Source: a virus. From it: 44,629 nt of DNA. The notes beneath the pieces were generated by a model. That model had not been told where the DNA came from. It worked only from the letters and a program-made list of their open reading frames with translations, and made no database searches. The translations under genes were made by a program, and so were the position numbers. The DNA lies in IMG/VR virus record IMGVR_UViG_3300044609_001915, positions 1 to 44,629 of that record; one strand, written 5' to 3'. Positions 17,749 through 24,869 of this stretch are shown here, in pieces (the stretch's first letter is position 1; every line of letters begins with the position of its first letter).

Positions 17749-17780
17749 CCCGGGCTACCCGGGCTACCCGGGCTACCCGG
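17749..17780. repeat. Tandem 9-bp repeat CCCGGGCTA, about 3.6 copies
   Basis: Three full units and part of a fourth lie between the LexA-like box and the stop of the next leftward gene. Each unit contains the palindrome CCCGGG, so the stretch can fold in several registers. It may act as a terminator for the gene ending at 17784 or be a slippage-prone microsatellite. Confidence 0.7.
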
Positions 17781-17783
17781 TGC

Positions 17784-18065
17784 TCAGTAGTCCTCGGGGA
17801 ACAGCACGGTGGTGATCGGGCCGCCACCCTCGCCGCGCAGGTCTTCTGTGATCACCCAGATGGTTCCGTGCTCCTCGGTTTCGTAGCTGGAGAACAGGCG
17901 CCCTTCTGCGTGGCTGTGATCGGAGTCATTGGCCGCCTTGTCCTCGGCATCGAGGTCGCCCCAGTCGCGGCCTGCATGGCGATCCAGCAGGCCGACGAAC
18001 ACCTCATGGGGTACGGCAGCGGCGACAGCGGCCGTGGCGACGACCTTGCCGAGGGAGTGGCGCAT
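17784..18065 (-). CDS. Small mobile-element-associated protein of unknown function
   Basis: 93 residues from ATG 18065 (ATG 18107 gives 107). It carries the pattern GDWGDLDxEDKxxN...LSSY...IWVITEDLR...TTVLFPEDY (here RDWGDLDAEDKAAN), which I know from a widespread family of short proteins on plasmids, ICEs and phages. No catalytic motif and no established function; it is often near anti-restriction or conjugation genes. It is the middle of a leftward series of small genes. Confidence 0.7.
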   Translation of the reverse strand: MRHSLGKVVATAAVAAAVPHEVFVGLLDRHAGRDWGDLDAEDKAANDSDHSHAEGRLFSSYETEEHGTIWVITEDLRGEGGGPITTVLFPEDY

Positions 18066-18138
18066 GGGGGAGAAGGCGGCGAGGGTGACGTATGGGGCCA
18101 AGGTCATGGCCCCTTCGGTGGATTGAAGTCTGATCTGC

Positions 18139-18405
18139 TCAGCTGGCCTGGGCTGCAGCGCTAGCGGCTATGGCGGGAGTCCTGCCGCCGGTGTGCTGCA
18201 CGAGGAAGGTCTCGATCCAGTAGTGATGCCTGCGTTCACAGATCCGATCAGCAATCGTGTGGACCTCTGGCGGCACCTGGAACCGCTTGCGGAACGCCTT
18301 GGTGAACCCCTCCAGAGCAGGGCGGGGAAGAGCACGGATCGTGTCGCAGAGCTGGTGGATGATGGCTGGATCGAGGGACGCCAGGCCTGGATCTACTGGT
18401 GGCAC
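18139..18405 (-). CDS. Small hypothetical protein
   Basis: 88 residues. The central part (ALEGFTKAFRKRFQVP, then ADRICERRHHYWIETFLVQH) is a charged, helix-rich segment with the look of a real conserved domain; the tail is Ala-rich and may be disordered. An opposing frame on the + strand (18193-18459) is of similar length but has a poorer composition. Unknown function; probably in the same leftward transcript as the Mrr-like nuclease upstream, after a gap of 99 bases. Confidence 0.5.
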   Translation of the reverse strand: MPPVDPGLASLDPAIIHQLCDTIRALPRPALEGFTKAFRKRFQVPPEVHTIADRICERRHHYWIETFLVQHTGGRTPAIAASAAAQAS

Positions 18406-18504
18406 TGGCGGCGCAGCCTGGCTTTTGGAGCTGTTGCGGACGCGATTAGAACTATGTAGTCAGTGCATCAATCCGGTCTTTGGCAATAACTGACGGCTGC
18501 CAGC

Positions 18505-19560
18505 TCAATCCATCTCTTGGCCAGCGACCATCCAGACCCGCTTCAAGGGCAGTGCAAGACGCATCTCCTCAGGGAGCTTGTCGTAGTGAGCAAACAATTT
18601 CTCCAGCAGCTCCTTTCGACTCCATAACCGCACTCGGAAAAAGTCTCGTGCCAACTCTTTCTGCACATTGCTCTTGAACCCTGCCCAACTCACAAAGAGG
18701 CAGGTTTCCGCGTTGAACTTCTGACCAGCCCCAATCAGCTTGTCGACCATTGGGCGATCCGCCGGGGTGTCGCCAGACTTCACCTCAACGCAGATCGACG
18801 GCGCCCCAAAACCAAGTTCTCCCCCTGCGGCAAGGATGTCGGCCCCACCATCGGCACCTTCTGGGCTGCGGTAGGTGGTGTAACCCTCCGCTTGGAGGAT
18901 CGCCTCCACCAGCTCGGCCAGGCCATGCCCTTTGAAACGGGCTTCGATCAACCGCACGATGCGGTCAGCTGCGAGTTCCTCCAAATCGACGTTATTGACT
19001 TCTGCCTCATCTGCGGTCACGCCGGAAGCAGGATCAGCCGTCGGTCGTGCCCCAATGGCTGAAATACCCTCTGGCTGCCAATGCCGTGCCGCCATTGCCC
19101 GAACCCGGGCCTCGGCATCGTTGCGCTGAACCTTGCAGATCGTGAGGAAGGCGCCAAAGGAATAGAGCAAGTCCTGGGGGAAGACGCTCCTGGGAATCAG
19201 ACCGCTGAACCAGTTGATCTCACGCCAGTGGAAATAGGGATCAGGCCCTGAGGCTGCGTAGTTGTACGAGCCTTTCAGCTCCCCGAAGTAGAGCCCGGAC
19301 TGGATCTTTGACGGCATCACCACCCAGTCGCCTGCCGCCATCTCTCGCCCGAATGACCAGACCTGAGACGACCAGTTGATCAGTGCCTTGGGCTTCTCAT
19401 CGGGGTAGCGCTGCTCCATGGCCTGAATCAGCGCCTGCCGATCAGCCAGCTGCATCAGATCGACATTCAGCCCGTCCCAGGCGACGTACACCTTCCCCTC
19501 ATCGAGGAATTTCTGCTCGTGCTCGCCACGCGATCCAGCGCGGATCAACCAAAGGGTCAT
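18505..19560 (-). CDS. Mrr-like restriction endonuclease
   Basis: 351 residues. The C-terminal half has the PD-(D/E)xK site of Mrr enzymes: LVEAILQAEGYTTYRSPEGADG, then GGAD (D241) and VEVKSG (E259, K261). The N-terminal 150 residues form a separate domain (MTLWLIRAGSRGEHEQKFLDEG...VAWDGLNVDL) common in Mrr-family proteins, which may read the modified base or regulate cutting. Mrr enzymes are type IV nucleases that cut DNA with foreign methylation, so this may limit competing phages. The start overlaps the stop of the upstream gene (ATGA), showing a two-gene unit. It must tolerate the methylation laid down by the DUF1156 enzyme of the same element. Confidence 0.85.
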   Translation of the reverse strand: MTLWLIRAGSRGEHEQKFLDEGKVYVAWDGLNVDLMQLADRQALIQAMEQRYPDEKPKALINWSSQVWSFGREMAAGDWVVMPSKIQSGLYFGELKGSYNYAASGPDPYFHWREINWFSGLIPRSVFPQDLLYSFGAFLTICKVQRNDAEARVRAMAARHWQPEGISAIGARPTADPASGVTADEAEVNNVDLEELAADRIVRLIEARFKGHGLAELVEAILQAEGYTTYRSPEGADGGADILAAGGELGFGAPSICVEVKSGDTPADRPMVDKLIGAGQKFNAETCLFVSWAGFKSNVQKELARDFFRVRLWSRKELLEKLFAHYDKLPEEMRLALPLKRVWMVAGQEMD

Positions 19561-20222
19561 GGCATGGACGACGGCACGCTTGGTCTAGCTGCAGCCGGCT
19601 CCGTGCGCTCCAGCAGCAGCTCCAGCTTCCTGTCCTGTCGCTCCAACACCGACAGGAAACCAGCCACCGTGACCCCCAGCACTGCAAGCCAGGCGAGTGA
19701 CGTCCAGGCCACCAACCGCCATGGGTTGCCCTGCCCTGATGGCCTGACGGATGGGACGACACCGGTGCGAGGAACAGAGCTTTCCTGAGCCGACTCCAGA
19801 TCCAGCACCAGCCGCAGAAGGGCTTCTGGGGTGACCGGTACCAGCGCTGAGCAGGCTTCCGCATCGCTGACCTGGCCGGCCAGCAGGTCGCGGCAGTGCT
19901 GCAAGCCGCCCCCAGCCCAGAACAGCCCCCAGGCGTGTTTGTCGAACTGCAGGGCAACCCAGCGATGGGGGCGCGCATCGTTGCGGATCAGCTGTGCCGC
20001 CTTGGCCAGGCTCCAGCTGCGCCCTGCCGCCACCGACGGCTGGGCCTCCAGCAACAGACGCCCCTGGGGATCACGGGTGTAGCCCGTGGCCACCTGCAGG
20101 GCAAAGACATCCACGATCTGCACCCGGGCACTGGGCTTGCGCTGGGTGGTCTTCGGGGACCAGAAGACGAGGGCACCGCGCTCGCTGGCAACGCAGCTCT
20201 CCATCTGAATGTTGGTGGGCAT
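19557..20222 (-). CDS. Hypothetical protein with one C-terminal membrane segment, coupled to Mrr
   Basis: 221 residues from ATG 20222; the frame is open to 20270. Most of the protein is a soluble domain (a VQIVDVFALQVA strand, then LAKAAQLIRNDARPHRWVAL and FDKHAWGLFWAGGGLQHCRDLL). Near the C-terminus, about 20 hydrophobic residues (WTSLAWLAVLGVTVAGFLSV) form a likely membrane helix, followed by a charged, Arg/Glu-rich tail. It overlaps the Mrr-like gene by four bases, so the two are made together, and it may anchor or control the nuclease. Family not recognised. Confidence 0.6.
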   Translation of the reverse strand: MPTNIQMESCVASERGALVFWSPKTTQRKPSARVQIVDVFALQVATGYTRDPQGRLLLEAQPSVAAGRSWSLAKAAQLIRNDARPHRWVALQFDKHAWGLFWAGGGLQHCRDLLAGQVSDAEACSALVPVTPEALLRLVLDLESAQESSVPRTGVVPSVRPSGQGNPWRLVAWTSLAWLAVLGVTVAGFLSVLERQDRKLELLLERTEPAAARPSVPSSMP

Positions 20223-20311
20223 CGCGCTGGTTGCAGCCCTGCAAGTCTGCCGCCAGTGGGGTTGCACCACGCCTGATGACGGCTGATCGTTGGGGGCCCG
20301 AACCGGAGCTG

Positions 20312-20482
20312 ATGAGCCAGGCCAACCCAGCGGATGATCCCTACGTGCGCATCACCCTTGACCTGCGCCAATCCACCCTGGTCTGGCTCGATGGTCTGCG
20401 CGCAGAGATGGGTTTGCGCAGCCGGGGGGCCTTGATCAGCCGTCTGCTCGACGAACTTGCACGGCCTTCTGACGATGCTTAG
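20312..20482 (+). CDS. Ribbon-helix-helix DNA-binding protein
   Basis: 56 residues from ATG 20312, chosen because CCGGAG lies just upstream; ATG 20276 would add 12 residues. VRITLDLRQSTLVWLDGLRAEMGLRS followed by RGALISRLLDEL has the beta strand and two helices of the RHH fold, as in CopG/Arc-like repressors. It is divergent from the Mrr unit and overlaps the next gene by 8 bases. A likely local repressor or antitoxin-like regulator; no partner toxin is obvious. Confidence 0.65.
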   Translation: MSQANPADDPYVRITLDLRQSTLVWLDGLRAEMGLRSRGALISRLLDELARPSDDA

Positions 20483-20798
20483 AGCCCTGCTGTTCACCAG
20501 CGCCGCCCTGCTCACCGCCAGCTCAGCCCTGGCCCAACAGCCCGTGCGACCCCTCCCGAAAGTGGGAGGGTGTCCGCTCGGCTACTACAGCTCGGGCAAT
20601 TACTGCGTGCCCAGCACCAGTGGCAACGCCCGTGGCGCCATCGAAAAGACCGGCAGCAGCTGTCCCCTCGGTTTCTATTCATCCGGCAGCTACTGCCTCA
20701 GCAGCCCCAGCAACAACCGCGAAGCGATTGAGAAGACCGGCAACTCCTGCCCGCTGGGTTGGTACAGCTCCGGCAACTATTGCGTGAAGAACCGCTGA
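20475..20798 (+). CDS. Secreted Cys-rich protein with three CPLGxYSSGxYC repeats
   Basis: 107 residues from ATG 20475. Residues 1-21 are a classic signal peptide with an ALAQ cleavage site. The mature part consists of three copies of a motif of about 12 residues (CPLGYYSSGNYC, CPLGFYSSGSYC, CPLGWYSSGNYC) separated by linkers with a shared AIEKTG segment. The paired cysteines in each copy probably form a disulphide in the periplasm. Such repeats occur in small secreted cyanobacterial proteins of unknown function. Its start overlaps the RHH gene, so both share an mRNA. Confidence 0.7.
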   Translation: MLRALLFTSAALLTASSALAQQPVRPLPKVGGCPLGYYSSGNYCVPSTSGNARGAIEKTGSSCPLGFYSSGSYCLSSPSNNREAIEKTGNSCPLGWYSSGNYCVKNR

Positions 20799-20801
20799 AC
20801 C

Positions 20802-21368
20802 ATGAGCTTCCGCTTCCGCCGCTCCGCCCGCCTGGGTCCCCTGCGCTTCAACTTCAGCAAGGGCGGCCTGAGCTCAATCTCAGTGGGCGGCCGGGGTGCT
20901 TCGTTCAACATCCCGGTGGCCCGCAGCGGCAGTCCGCGCAGCACCGTGGGGCTTCCTGGCACTGGCCTGAGCTGGAGCGTGGAGAACACCCCATCCCAGG
21001 GCCTGCCCAACAGCCGGCGCCTGCGCCCGGGACAGCTCGATGCCTTTCGGCAGAGCGTGCACGCGGTGCTGATGCAGCAGCTGTTTACGCCGGGCTCCAG
21101 CGCTGCGCAGCTGTGGGAACTGGGGCTGGTGAGCCACCTGCTCGGTGATGGCTCCATCGGCCCCCGCCAGGCTGGCCTGTTGGCGCTGATCGAAACGCCG
21201 GAAGCCCTGGAGGGTTATCTGCAGCGTTCCCAAAGCCAGGACGACGCCAAGCGCCGCGGCCGGCGCTGCATCGAAGCCAGCCAACTCGCTCTGCAGCTGG
21301 CGGCCACACGGGGGTGGCTCAGGGCTTCTCCTCCTCCTCCGCTCGCTGACGGCGCTCAGCAGTCCTGA
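20802..21368 (+). CDS. DUF4236-domain protein
   Basis: 188 residues, 3 bases after the previous stop. The first 60 residues (MSFRFRRSARLGPLRFNFSK, then GGLSSISVGGRGASFNI and TVGLPGTGLSWS) are the DUF4236 domain, a short beta-rich module found in phage and mobile-element proteins. The rest (residues 70-188) is helical and unassigned. Function of the domain is unknown. The last 50 bases overlap the opposing membrane-protein gene. Confidence 0.82.
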   Translation: MSFRFRRSARLGPLRFNFSKGGLSSISVGGRGASFNIPVARSGSPRSTVGLPGTGLSWSVENTPSQGLPNSRRLRPGQLDAFRQSVHAVLMQQLFTPGSSAAQLWELGLVSHLLGDGSIGPRQAGLLALIETPEALEGYLQRSQSQDDAKRRGRRCIEASQLALQLAATRGWLRASPPPPLADGAQQS

Positions 21369-21573
21369 GCCCAGAGCTGCTCAGCAGCGCAAGCGCGGTG
21401 GCGAGAGCGGTTTCAAAGGCGATGTCCAACCCCTCTAACGCATCCCCACAGGCCTTGCGGCTGGCACTCCAGCCACCAAGACACACCACAATCACCGCCA
21501 ACGAGGCCAATAGCCGCACACCGATCACAGCGGCAACGCAGCGCAGCAGGAAACGTTCGCGTTGAAAGGCCAT
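21319..21573 (-). CDS. Small two-helix membrane protein with late-motif upstream (holin candidate)
   Basis: 84 residues from ATG 21573. One clear membrane segment at about 11-35 (CVAAVIGVRLLASLAVIVVC) and a second, weaker hydrophobic stretch at about 51-67, followed by a highly charged Arg/Glu tail. Size and layout would suit a small holin, but there is no family signature and no endolysin nearby. It is the only gene outside the head module with the TCGGCAATAG motif upstream (motif end 22 bases before the ATG), which suggests late expression. The 3' end is antisense to the DUF4236 gene. Confidence 0.5.
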   Translation of the reverse strand: MAFQRERFLLRCVAAVIGVRLLASLAVIVVCLGGWSASRKACGDALEGLDIAFETALATALALLSSSGLRTAERRQRAEEEEKP

Positions 21574-21595
21574 CACCCGCCATGCGGGGCCAATG

Positions 21596-21606
21596 GCTAT
21601 TGCCGA
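21596..21606 (-). promoter_or_regulatory. Repeated motif TCGGCAATAGC, candidate late promoter
   Basis: Fourth copy of the head-module motif, here with C as last base, reading leftward toward the small membrane protein at 21573. No -35-like match is seen upstream. Confidence 0.45.
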
Positions 21607-21689
21607 GGCGTACCTCCCGACAGCAGCCATCTGGGCCACAGTGGGGGTGCCACCGCCAGAGCGGCTCCTTCGACACGACGCCGGGCGTC

Positions 21690-22631
21690 ATGAATGAGCA
21701 GTTGCCCCCGGGCTACTTCCTGCAGACCACCCCAGAGGGTGGGCGCTGGCGCCTGTACGACATACGCGAGCAGGGCGAGTGCCGCATCTGCGAGATCAAC
21801 ACCTCCGCCGACGGTCTGGAAATCCAGGTGCTCTCAGGCCCCTATGAAGCGGCTCTTGAGCACTGGAGCGCCGGCGTTCAGGAACAGCTGATCTCCACAC
21901 ACCGCATCATTGAGCTCCTCTGGCAGCAGGAAGCTCCGCAGGCCGTTTCAGATCAGCTGGCCGCCTGGCACCGGGAAGACGAGGCGAGGGAGTTTGCGGC
22001 GCTGCAGAGCGGCACCACCGCCGCGGCCTTCACAGCTGCCGACCAGGAACGGGACTTCAGGGAGTGGGTGGATGCGCTGAACGAACAGCGCGATGACGAG
22101 GCAGCGCTCAGCGCCGAGGAGCACCCTGATGACGGGCTGGAGGATTTCTATGCCCAGGAAGCGGAGATGGAACGCCAGCTCGGGGCTGAAGCCGAGTGGA
22201 AATGGATTGGGTCTGCAGATGACTACCCAATCAACCTGAAGAAGTGCCTATCCGATGACGAGCTCATTGAGGAATACGACTCCGACTACCACCTAACCCA
22301 GGCAGAACGAACCCTCGAACTTCGCTTCGAGAGGCTCTCGATCCACCCAGCCAGATTCTTGATTCGCGCAGAACCCAAACCCCACATTCCGCTCGACCTG
22401 GCTCAACTTCTCGCACAGATCAAACATGGGCATGTCAGTGAAGACGAGGCGCTGGAGACGTTTTCCGTCCTGAGAAGTCAAGGCTTCAAGCGCGCGGACC
22501 CGCCAAGACGGCGCACGCGATCGTTCCAGGACTTTGAAGAACCCGCCGACTATGCCTACGACCCATGGGAAAGCAACCGCGATGACGGCGTGGACTATGG
22601 CTACAGGGACGACTGGGATTACTCGGAATAA
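21690..22631 (+). CDS. Acidic hypothetical protein
   Basis: 313 residues from ATG 21690; a longer open frame upstream has non-native composition. The N-terminus is a small beta domain (GYFLQTTPEGGRWRLYDIRE, then CRICEINTSADGLEIQVLSG), with the rest acidic and helical and an Asp/Tyr-rich C-terminal tail. No known motif. It stands alone, divergent from the small membrane gene and followed by a terminator-like hairpin. Base use becomes less GC-rich in the second half. A DNA mimic is conceivable given the acidity, but this is only a guess. Confidence 0.55.
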   Translation: MNEQLPPGYFLQTTPEGGRWRLYDIREQGECRICEINTSADGLEIQVLSGPYEAALEHWSAGVQEQLISTHRIIELLWQQEAPQAVSDQLAAWHREDEAREFAALQSGTTAAAFTAADQERDFREWVDALNEQRDDEAALSAEEHPDDGLEDFYAQEAEMERQLGAEAEWKWIGSADDYPINLKKCLSDDELIEEYDSDYHLTQAERTLELRFERLSIHPARFLIRAEPKPHIPLDLAQLLAQIKHGHVSEDEALETFSVLRSQGFKRADPPRRRTRSFQDFEEPADYAYDPWESNRDDGVDYGYRDDWDYSE

Positions 22632-22736
22632 CTTCACCGACTCGCATGATCACAAGGACCCAACGGCATCCGATCATTTTGCTTCCAAACAAGAGAGCCA
22701 CCAAAACATTCAGCCATAGCCAGGCAAGAACAATGA

Positions 22737-22759
22737 CACCCAGGGCAGCGGTCTGGGTG
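22737..22759. terminator. Hairpin CACCCAG...CTGGGTG between convergent genes
   Basis: A 7-bp perfect stem with a 9-base loop followed by ATTTATC on the + strand, in the gap between the genes ending at 22631 (+) and 22765 (-). Plausible terminator for the + gene. Confidence 0.5.
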
Positions 22760-22764
22760 ATTTA

Positions 22765-23253
22765 TCAATAGGGACTGCCCTCAAAGGGATCCCTGAGGGA
22801 GCTTTCCTCGTGACGGCCAGCTTCGACATCGGCAAGCCCATCTTCGAAACATTCGCTCCCTACTGCTGGACTTTGACCAGAGAGATCGAACGGCACCTCG
22901 AACTCGCAGACATGGCGATGTTCTCTCTTGGCCAAAAATTCTCTCATGAGCTCAGGACTAAGCGACTCGGCCTGCCTCAAGACTTCAGCCATCCTGTAGA
23001 AATCACCACGATTCTGCCAAATAGCACTGATTGTCATCTCACCTCTTTGCATGGCCCTTCGCGTAGAGACCGAGAAGATGCCGCGCGGGCAAATCGAGGG
23101 AGTCTCAAAGTATTTCCTATCGACGAACTCCCAGAAGAAGGAATACAGATATTCTTCTCGTGCTGCTTCAGCCGCCTTCGATTCCCAGTTTATGCACTCC
23201 TCTTCCGAGTCGAAGCAAGTGCCGTCAAACGCCTGCCAAACCTGCTTGGCCAT
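22765..23253 (-). CDS. Hypothetical protein with C2-like N-terminus
   Basis: 162 residues. MAKQVWQAFDGTCFDSEEECINWE is the kind of N-terminus seen in phage-borne small proteins that begin with a short Cys-containing beta hairpin; the remainder is charged and helical (FYRMAEVLRQAESLSPELMR). The C-terminal 40 residues are acidic. Function unknown. The sequence is less GC-rich than the core. No clear operon partner. Confidence 0.55.
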   Translation of the reverse strand: MAKQVWQAFDGTCFDSEEECINWESKAAEAAREEYLYSFFWEFVDRKYFETPSICPRGIFSVSTRRAMQRGEMTISAIWQNRGDFYRMAEVLRQAESLSPELMREFLAKREHRHVCEFEVPFDLSGQSPAVGSECFEDGLADVEAGRHEESSLRDPFEGSPY

Positions 23254-23541
23254 AGCAACAAGATAGCTGAGACCAAATGCTAATCACGAGAATATCTGCC
23301 TAATCGACGCCTTGCCCTGCAGGGAACCTCTTGGTGGCCCCATGGCAGGCTCAGGCACTTCAAACCAAAAGCTCAGCAGCGACACCGACTGGTGGCGCAG
23401 CAGCACGCCCACGATCAGCTCCAGGGTCTGGCTCCAGATTCGTAGCGGCCAGGAAGATATTGCAGGACATGGCGGCCACGGAACCTGCGACCAGGCTTGT
23501 GCGGTTGTCACCCCAGCAGGGCTGGCTCAGCGATGGTCCGC

Positions 23542-23780
23542 TCAGGCCACCTCGGGGGCCCACCGCTGCTGTCGCACGAGGTCATCGGACCAACCCTGGC
23601 AGCGGCTGGCCAGATGGACACCTTGCGCAATCAGTCCGCGGTGGAGCTCACAGGTGAGCTCAGGGAAGCCATCCGCGGCGACCCAGTGACGGAAGTAGGG
23701 CGGGTTATGCAGGCCTTACGACTGCGGCTGCTGCTCAACACCGGCTCCCTGAACTGGAGCCAGGCCTCGACGGACTCCAT
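23542..23780 (-). pseudogene. Frameshifted second copy of the small Cys-rich gene at 17414
   Basis: From ATG 23780 the first frame reads VEAWLQFREPVLSSSRSRKAC, matching VEDWPYLDSDVLL...RSRKVC of the intact copy. The match then continues in another frame as PPYFRHWV, ELTCELHRGLIAQGVHL and SRCQGWSDDLVRQQRWAPEVA to the stop at 23542. One base is missing near the CMTC motif, which destroys its second cysteine. The upstream LexA-like box is conserved but has one mismatch. It could be a dead duplicate, a sequencing error or a phase-variable site; the first is most likely. Confidence 0.65.
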
Positions 23781-23794
23781 GCACCCCTCCATTG

Positions 23795-23808
23795 CGTACA
23801 CCTGCACT
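23795..23808 (-). promoter_or_regulatory. Degenerate LexA-like box before the pseudogene
   Basis: Leftward sequence AGTGCAGGTGTACG: same place relative to the ATG as the intact box at 17714, with one change in the first GTAC half site (GTGC). The flanking bases TGCGTACACCTG and ACTAGCAGG are also shared between the two loci. Confidence 0.4.
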
Positions 23809-23883
23809 AGCAGGCTTCGTGATGACTGTCAGCTCGGTGGGCCCATGGCGGCAAAGAGGCCAGAAGCGCGCAGGCCATTAAGA

Positions 23884-23913
23884 GTGTCAGAAAATTGCGT
23901 GTGCTTCTGACAC
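23884..23913. promoter_or_regulatory. Inverted repeat GTGTCAGAA-N12-TTCTGACAC, candidate AbiEi operator
   Basis: Perfect 9-bp arms with a 12-base spacer, ending 31 bases before the ATG of the AbiEi-like gene. AbiEi-type antitoxins repress their own promoter by binding inverted repeats in this position, so this is the likely operator. It could also fold as a leader hairpin. Confidence 0.55.
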
Positions 23914-23944
23914 GCCAGCGCACGAGACGACACCCGAAACCGCC

Positions 23945-24559
23945 ATGACCGCCCTCAGCGCCCAGATCCTTGAAGCAGCGAGCCGCCGGCCCGAGGGAAG
24001 CCTGCTGGCTGCCAAGGAGTTCCTGGCGCTGGGCAAGCGGGATGCCGTGGATCAGGCCCTGCGCCGCCTGGTGAACCGCGGCCAGCTGGTGAAGATCACC
24101 CACGGCCGCTACGCCCTGCCGGTGCGCAGCCGCTTCGGCACACGCCCTCCGGCGCCTGAACTGGTGATGGCCCGCCTGCAGGAGGAGCAGGGCGAACAGC
24201 TGCTGAGCAGCGGTGTGGCCGCTGCCAACGCCCTGGGCCTCACCACCCAGATGCCTGTGCAACAGACCTTCTTGAGCCGCACCAGGAGCCGCAGGCGCTA
24301 TCGCTTCGGCAACCAGGAGGTGACGCTGCGCCAGGCACCCCGCTGGCAGTTCCTGCTGGCCGATCGCCCTGCCGGCCAGGCGATTCGTGCCCTGGCCTGG
24401 CTGGGCCCCGATCAGGCCGGTGCCGCGCTGCCGCAGCTCCGTCAGATCCTGCCGCAGCTGGAATGGGACGCCCTGTTAGCGGTGCGCGCCGAGCTGCCCA
24501 GCTGGCTGGTGGAGCTGTTGAAGGAGCAGGAAGTGGTGGTGCGCAACCCTCACGCTTGA
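23945..24559 (+). CDS. AbiEi-like antitoxin / DUF6088 transcriptional regulator
   Basis: 204 residues. The N-terminal winged helix (LLAAKEFLALGKRDAVDQALRR, then LVNRGQLVKITHGRYALP) is the typical AbiEi N-terminal HTH, where GRY(A/Y)LP ends the wing. The C-terminal half (SGVAAANALGLTTQMP, then TFLSRTRSRRRYRFGNQEV) is the DUF6088/AbiEi_C-like domain. In type IV toxin pairs this protein blocks the AbiEii nucleotidyltransferase and represses the operon. No AbiEii gene follows; the next gene pair is a PARP-like toxin with its own small partner. It is either an orphan regulator or has been recruited to control the genes downstream. Confidence 0.8.
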   Translation: MTALSAQILEAASRRPEGSLLAAKEFLALGKRDAVDQALRRLVNRGQLVKITHGRYALPVRSRFGTRPPAPELVMARLQEEQGEQLLSSGVAAANALGLTTQMPVQQTFLSRTRSRRRYRFGNQEVTLRQAPRWQFLLADRPAGQAIRALAWLGPDQAGAALPQLRQILPQLEWDALLAVRAELPSWLVELLKEQEVVVRNPHA

Positions 24560-24671
24560 GAACAGCCCTGGCGAGGAAGCCGTTGAGCATTCATGATGAA
24601 AGTCGCAGCGCCGACCAAAAGCCGCGCCGCCAAGCGCTTACCCTCAAGAACCGCCATCGCCCACAACCCGC

Positions 24672-24869
24672 ATGGCACTGACCGCCCCCAGCAAAAGCAC
24701 TCCTGACCAAAGCTCAGGGCAGTTGACCCAAAAGCAGGTCGACGCTCTCGTCAAGAGGCTGCAAGACCCGCGTCGGGCTCGCCAATTCTTGATGGATGCC
24801 GGGTTGATCGACGCAGACGGTCAGCTCGCTCGTCCATATCGAAGCCAGGATGCCCAGACGGCCACATAA
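24672..24869 (+). CDS. Putative small antitoxin of the PARP-like toxin
   Basis: 65 residues. The sequence LTQKQVDALVKRLQDPRRARQ then FLMDAGLIDADGQLARPYR has two helices followed by a short GLID..G.L..PYR motif that I associate with small partners of ADP-ribosyltransferase-like toxins. It overlaps the toxin gene by 20 bases, giving tight coupling. It has no DNA-binding motif, so regulation may come from the AbiEi-like protein upstream. Confidence 0.55.
   Translation: MALTAPSKSTPDQSSGQLTQKQVDALVKRLQDPRRARQFLMDAGLIDADGQLARPYRSQDAQTAT

Noticed and set aside
17749-17780. CRISPR-like short repeats
   Set aside because: The 9-bp unit is tandem with no spacers; no cas genes are present in the window.
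22763-22775. Further late-motif copy (TATCAATAGGGACTG)
   Set aside because: It shares only CAATAGGG with the motif, lies in the 3' end of a leftward gene and precedes no rightward gene.
23284-23511. Possible 75-residue leftward protein
   Set aside because: Trp/Pro-rich start, no ribosome site and competing frames of equal length. The 23254-23541 stretch shows no convincing gene.
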